Assembly: GCA_014879435.1 (NCBI GenBank) | Contig: JACSSB010000191.1 | Coordinates: 1-16,617 of the forward strand | DNA length: 16,617 bases | From: Phycisphaerales bacterium | Lineage (GTDB): Bacteria; Pseudomonadota; Gammaproteobacteria; Competibacterales; Competibacteraceae | Direction of reading: 5' to 3' | In this document: positions 13,706 to 16,617 of the stretch, in pieces | How the letters are laid out: every line of letters starts with the position of its first letter | How positions within the stretch are numbered: the stretch's first letter is position 1 | Notes under the pieces: generated by a model | What the model was told of the DNA's origin: nothing | What the model saw: the letters and a program-made list of their open reading frames with translations, nothing else | The model's database searches: none | Translations under genes and position numbers: made by a program

Positions 13706-14626
13706 ATGAACGGTAGCACGCAATTGATGAGCGATCCCCAGCAAACCGCACGCTTGCTGCGATGGGCGACCTATGCCTCGGTATTTACCGCCACACTGTT
13801 GATCATTGGCAAGCTGGCGGCAGCATTGCTGACGGGTTCGGTCAGTGTGCTGGCGTCGCTGGTGGATTCGATGATGGATGTGGCGGCGTCGCTGATCAAT
13901 TTATTGGCGGTACATTATTCCCTGCAGCCGCCAGATCACGACCATCGATTTGGTCACGGCAAAGCGGAACCGTTGGCGGGATTGGCGCAGGCGGCCTTCA
14001 TTGCTGGTTCAGCGGTATTTCTGATTTTACATGCGGTAGACCGCTTGTTGTCCCCGCAACCAATCAAGGATGCCTTGATCGGTGTCGGTGTGCTGTCGTT
14101 CGCCATTGTCGCCACAGCAGCGTTGTTGCTATTTCAGCGTGATGTGATTCGCCGCACCCAATCCACGGCGATTCGCGCCGATGCTTTGCACTACGCTACT
14201 GATCTACTCACCAACGCCGCTACTATCGTGGCACTGGGATTGGCGATGCTGGGTTGGCCGAGCTTAGACCCCATCTTTGCGATCGGCGTCGCGTTGTACA
14301 TTCTTTACAGCGCCGGACACATTGGCTACGAAGCGATTCAGTTGCTGATGGATCACGAACTGCCGCCAGAAGTGCACGCTCAGATCAAGGAGATTGCTCG
14401 CGCACATCCAGAAGTACGCGACGTACACGGGGTGCGCACCCGCCGCTCTGGGCAAACCTACTTTATCCAGTTGCACTTGATGATGGACGACAATCTGACA
14501 TTGATCGAGGCGCATCGAGTGGCGGATGAGGTAGAGGCGGCCCTATTGGCGGCATTTCCCAACGCTGACATCTTAATTCATGAAGATCCTAGTAGCGAAT
14601 CGCCCCCGCAGCCGTTTCTCATGTGA
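13706..14626 (+). CDS. fieF: Cation diffusion facilitator FieF (Fe2+/Zn2+ exporter)
   Basis: A 306-aa inner-membrane metal/proton antiporter of the CDF family, working as a homodimer (E. coli FieF is 300 aa). The transport site DDHD is intact: Asp54 and Asp58 in LVDSMMDVAAS, His162 and Asp166 in ALHYATDLL. Other family blocks are TGSVSVLASLVDS, HRFGHGKAEPLAGLAQ and RRTQST, and a C-terminal cytoplasmic metal-binding domain ends with RTRRSGQTYFIQLHL, DEVEAAL and ILIHEDP. It should export ferrous iron and/or zinc when cytoplasmic metal is in excess. The ATG at 13706 is preceded only by a weak purine stretch; the ATG at 13727 is an alternative without a better ribosome site. It diverges from aspA, with no functional link evident beyond the shared gap. 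Confidence 0.94.
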   Translation: MNGSTQLMSDPQQTARLLRWATYASVFTATLLIIGKLAAALLTGSVSVLASLVDSMMDVAASLINLLAVHYSLQPPDHDHRFGHGKAEPLAGLAQAAFIAGSAVFLILHAVDRLLSPQPIKDALIGVGVLSFAIVATAALLLFQRDVIRRTQSTAIRADALHYATDLLTNAATIVALGLAMLGWPSLDPIFAIGVALYILYSAGHIGYEAIQLLMDHELPPEVHAQIKEIARAHPEVRDVHGVRTRRSGQTYFIQLHLMMDDNLTLIEAHRVADEVEAALLAAFPNADILIHEDPSSESPPQPFLM

Positions 14627-14663
14627 GAGTAGGCGAGTCGGCTGACGGAGGCATGGTATGGAA

Positions 14664-16382
14664 TCAAGGATTTATCAGCGGTAAAGGCTGTGTTGGTGGC
14701 AGATGTACGGCTAACTGATCGAACGGGATATTCCAGTGATATTGGTTGCAGGCACTCACGGTGGTACGCTGCAAGAAGCGGCGAATCGACCAATAGTGCT
14801 CGGCTCCAGCACCCGTGCATACTGCCAGGATCAACAGATTGAGTGAGGAAGCGGCCGCTTCGTTGAATTCCACCAGCAGATCCTTGATATGGGGCGCAAA
14901 GGGTTGCTGTTGCAACTGCTCTAGCAGATACGCATGCAACTGGGGCACGATTTTGCTCAGGATTTCAGCCTGATGGCAGTAGTCCAAGCCGAAAATGATG
15001 GATACCGAGAAGCCATCCAGTGACAAGTTTCGTGGGTTTTTGCTGAGATAGTCGGTGACTGCGAAGGTTTTGATCGCCCCAAAAGCCTGAAGGCGTACCA
15101 CTTCGGGAGTTTGCATTAATACTTTGCCGTACAGATCGTCGTCCAAGATCACAAAATCGTTCTCTTGGCTGGGAAACCACGGTTCTTCCGGCGCGGAGGA
15201 ACGTGACTGTAAATTGACCAACTGGTCGAGTGGTAGTCGCAGAGTACCGCCGCGCAGCAGAGGATTATGCAGAATCGAGTAGATATTCAACGCTACGATC
15301 TTCCAAGGAATGCCTGCGTACACGATCCGTTCACCCTCTCGTACGCTGCCTAGGTCGAGTAGGGCGCGAATTTCTGTCATATAGCGCGGTAGTGATTGCT
15401 GCAAACTCCACATAATGCCGATGGCTACCAGAATCGATAGACCGAGCAATAGCCAGTCGCCCCGGGCGTACAAAACGAGAGCGGCCACAAAGAAAGCGAT
15501 AAGCGTGGTCATTATCTTAAAGAACAGTGCAGTGACTCGCGCCAACTGGCGGGTTGTTTTCTCGCCGCCACGGTGCCCGATTTTACCGATCAGTCGGCCT
15601 AATTTGCTCAGTATCAGATAGGTCAATAGGAAACCACCGACCGCCAACACCAGATTGAGTCCCCGGCCGCTGGCAAATTCCTGGAAAGTCAGTACGAGTC
15701 TTTGGCTGATGGATTCGTTTGGTTTAATCAAGCGTTCAAATTGGATTTGGATACGTTGCAAGCGACTCTCGGTCTCCTCGTGGTAGTCGTGCCACTGATC
15801 CAGTGTCGTTTGTAATGCCTTTTTTACCGAGGAGTTCTTTGTCGCTGCCAGGGTTTTTTTGATATGAGCGATGGCGCTATCGATAATTCCCAGTCGATTT
15901 TCATGTTCGGCCCGTTCACTGCGCAGGTGCTCAATCATTCGCGGCCGTTCGGTTATTTGCTTCATTGCATCAAGCAACGGTCGGATGATGTCTTCGATTT
16001 CCTGTTGCCAGTTGAAATGGGTCGAGGCTTTTTGCTGGAGGTCGGTACTACTGGTGCCACCGGTGGCAATTTCCTCAAAAGATGTCTGTAAGTTTTTTAT
16101 TTGATTTGTTATTTCTTTTATCTGCGCATTCAGTTGCTGTGTTTCGGCAGGAGCAGAAACACGCTTTAATTGTTGATTCAGATCGGCTTGTTGGGTTTCG
16201 GCGTCTTGGATGGTTTTGAGCAGCGCCTGCAACTGGGCTTCTTGCGATAGCGAGGTGTCCGCAGGTTGCGCGGGAGACTCCACTGTTGTAGGCGTGGTTG
16301 TCGGCGGTGGTGAAGCTGGCTGCGCGTGCAAGCTCTGCACCAGCAGGCCGAGGCTTAGAATGGCTAGCCAACGAAAGGGCAT
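14664..16382 (-). CDS. MscS-like mechanosensitive channel-domain protein with periplasmic coiled coil
   Basis: A 572-aa protein. Residues 1-20 are a signal peptide (cleavage after LHA), followed by a Pro/Thr-rich linker (21-42) and a long Gln-rich coiled-coil region (about 45-225). Three hydrophobic segments follow (about 241-259, 284-305, 309-327). The third, leading into LPRYMTEIRALLDLGSVREG, resembles the MscS pore helix, and ERIVYAGIPWKIVALNIYSI with TLRLPLDQLV resembles the MscS beta domain. The C-terminal 180 residues look cytoplasmic and soluble. It probably releases solutes on osmotic downshock, with the periplasmic part as a gating or envelope-contact module (inference). The ATG at 16382 has a strong AGGAGG 6 nt upstream, and the longer frame lacks a signal-like start. 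It converges on fieF across a 37-bp gap with no obvious terminator. Confidence 0.82.
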   Translation of the reverse strand: MPFRWLAILSLGLLVQSLHAQPASPPPTTTPTTVESPAQPADTSLSQEAQLQALLKTIQDAETQQADLNQQLKRVSAPAETQQLNAQIKEITNQIKNLQTSFEEIATGGTSSTDLQQKASTHFNWQQEIEDIIRPLLDAMKQITERPRMIEHLRSERAEHENRLGIIDSAIAHIKKTLAATKNSSVKKALQTTLDQWHDYHEETESRLQRIQIQFERLIKPNESISQRLVLTFQEFASGRGLNLVLAVGGFLLTYLILSKLGRLIGKIGHRGGEKTTRQLARVTALFFKIMTTLIAFFVAALVLYARGDWLLLGLSILVAIGIMWSLQQSLPRYMTEIRALLDLGSVREGERIVYAGIPWKIVALNIYSILHNPLLRGGTLRLPLDQLVNLQSRSSAPEEPWFPSQENDFVILDDDLYGKVLMQTPEVVRLQAFGAIKTFAVTDYLSKNPRNLSLDGFSVSIIFGLDYCHQAEILSKIVPQLHAYLLEQLQQQPFAPHIKDLLVEFNEAAASSLNLLILAVCTGAGAEHYWSIRRFLQRTTVSACNQYHWNIPFDQLAVHLPPTQPLPLINP

Positions 16383-16564
16383 GAAATTCCTCCTAAATGC
16401 AAGCAAACAAAAGAAGTCGAATAGGCTGGAAAGAGTCACGATTGCCAACCAAAGGCGAAAATAAGATCAGGCGGGATCGTGCATGACCTGAAGGATAGCG
16501 TGAAGTGTGCACGGCAAGAGACTGCAATGCAGGTGCAGCGTGATCATTGATATTCCGCGAGAGA

Positions 16565-16584
16565 CTCTGGCCTTTAGGCCGGAG
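16565..16584. other. GGCC hairpin at right edge
   Basis: CTCTGGCC (16565-16572) pairs with GGCCGGAG (16577-16584) over eight positions, one a G-U wobble in RNA, around a TTTA loop. It lies in the gene-free stretch upstream of the MscS-like gene. Without the neighbouring sequence its role as terminator, repeat element or leader structure cannot be decided. Confidence 0.5.
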
Positions 16585-16595
16585 AGGGATAGCGG

Positions 16596-16613
16596 GCCGT
16601 CCGCAAGGACGGC
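16596..16613. other. GNRA-capped hairpin at right edge
   Basis: A perfect 7-bp stem (GCCGTCC at 16596-16602, GGACGGC at 16607-16613) is closed by a GCAA tetraloop and ends 4 nt before the window does. A T-run, which would mark an intrinsic terminator for a gene transcribed towards the edge, would fall outside the window. Confidence 0.5.
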
Positions 16614-16617
16614 TGAT

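Overview
The window reads as chromosomal DNA of a pseudomonadotal bacterium, most likely a gammaproteobacterium. The FieF metal exporter closely resembles the E. coli protein, the two-component system with type II asparaginase and acidic-amino-acid binding protein recalls the Pseudomonas aau/ansB/aat locus, and there are well-formed sigma-32, sigma-54 and IHF signals. The genus cannot be fixed from sequence reading alone. There are nine confident genes and no recognisable tRNA, rRNA, insertion sequence or CRISPR array.

Region 1 (about 1-4550). Beyond a bidirectional terminator at the left edge, one very large minus-strand gene (182-4453, 1423 aa) encodes a four-part protein: N-terminal TIR domain, CHAT (caspase-like) domain, STAND-type P-loop NTPase with winged helix, and C-terminal TPR repeats. 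This is the architecture of a sensor/switch/effector protein of the bacterial conflict or antiphage type. The TIR catalytic glutamate is present. The CHAT domain keeps its cysteine but has phenylalanine where the catalytic histidine is expected. It is the main candidate for an undescribed system in this window.

Region 2 (about 4519-5131). A plus-strand small heat-shock protein gene (Hsp20/IbpA family) has a consensus-perfect sigma-32 promoter and a 5' leader that can fold over the ribosome binding site. Two hairpins follow it.

Region 3 (5173-13332, minus strand; transcription runs from high to low coordinates). Six co-directional genes form an asparagine/aspartate utilisation operon: aspA (aspartase), a DAACS-family symporter, an acidic-amino-acid periplasmic binding protein, ansB (secreted type II asparaginase), and an AauS/AauR (DctB/DctD-family) kinase and sigma-54-dependent regulator. 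Implied pathway: periplasmic Asn to Asp plus NH3, uptake of Asp, then deamination to fumarate. The roughly 370-bp region upstream of aspA has a -24/-12 promoter, a consensus IHF site and a 13-bp inverted repeat whose arms resemble AauR half-sites, so the last gene of the operon probably controls the first promoter.

Region 4 (13706-16617). fieF, a cation diffusion facilitator, runs rightward. It converges on a minus-strand gene for a secreted coiled-coil protein with an MscS-like channel module. Two hairpins lie at the right edge.
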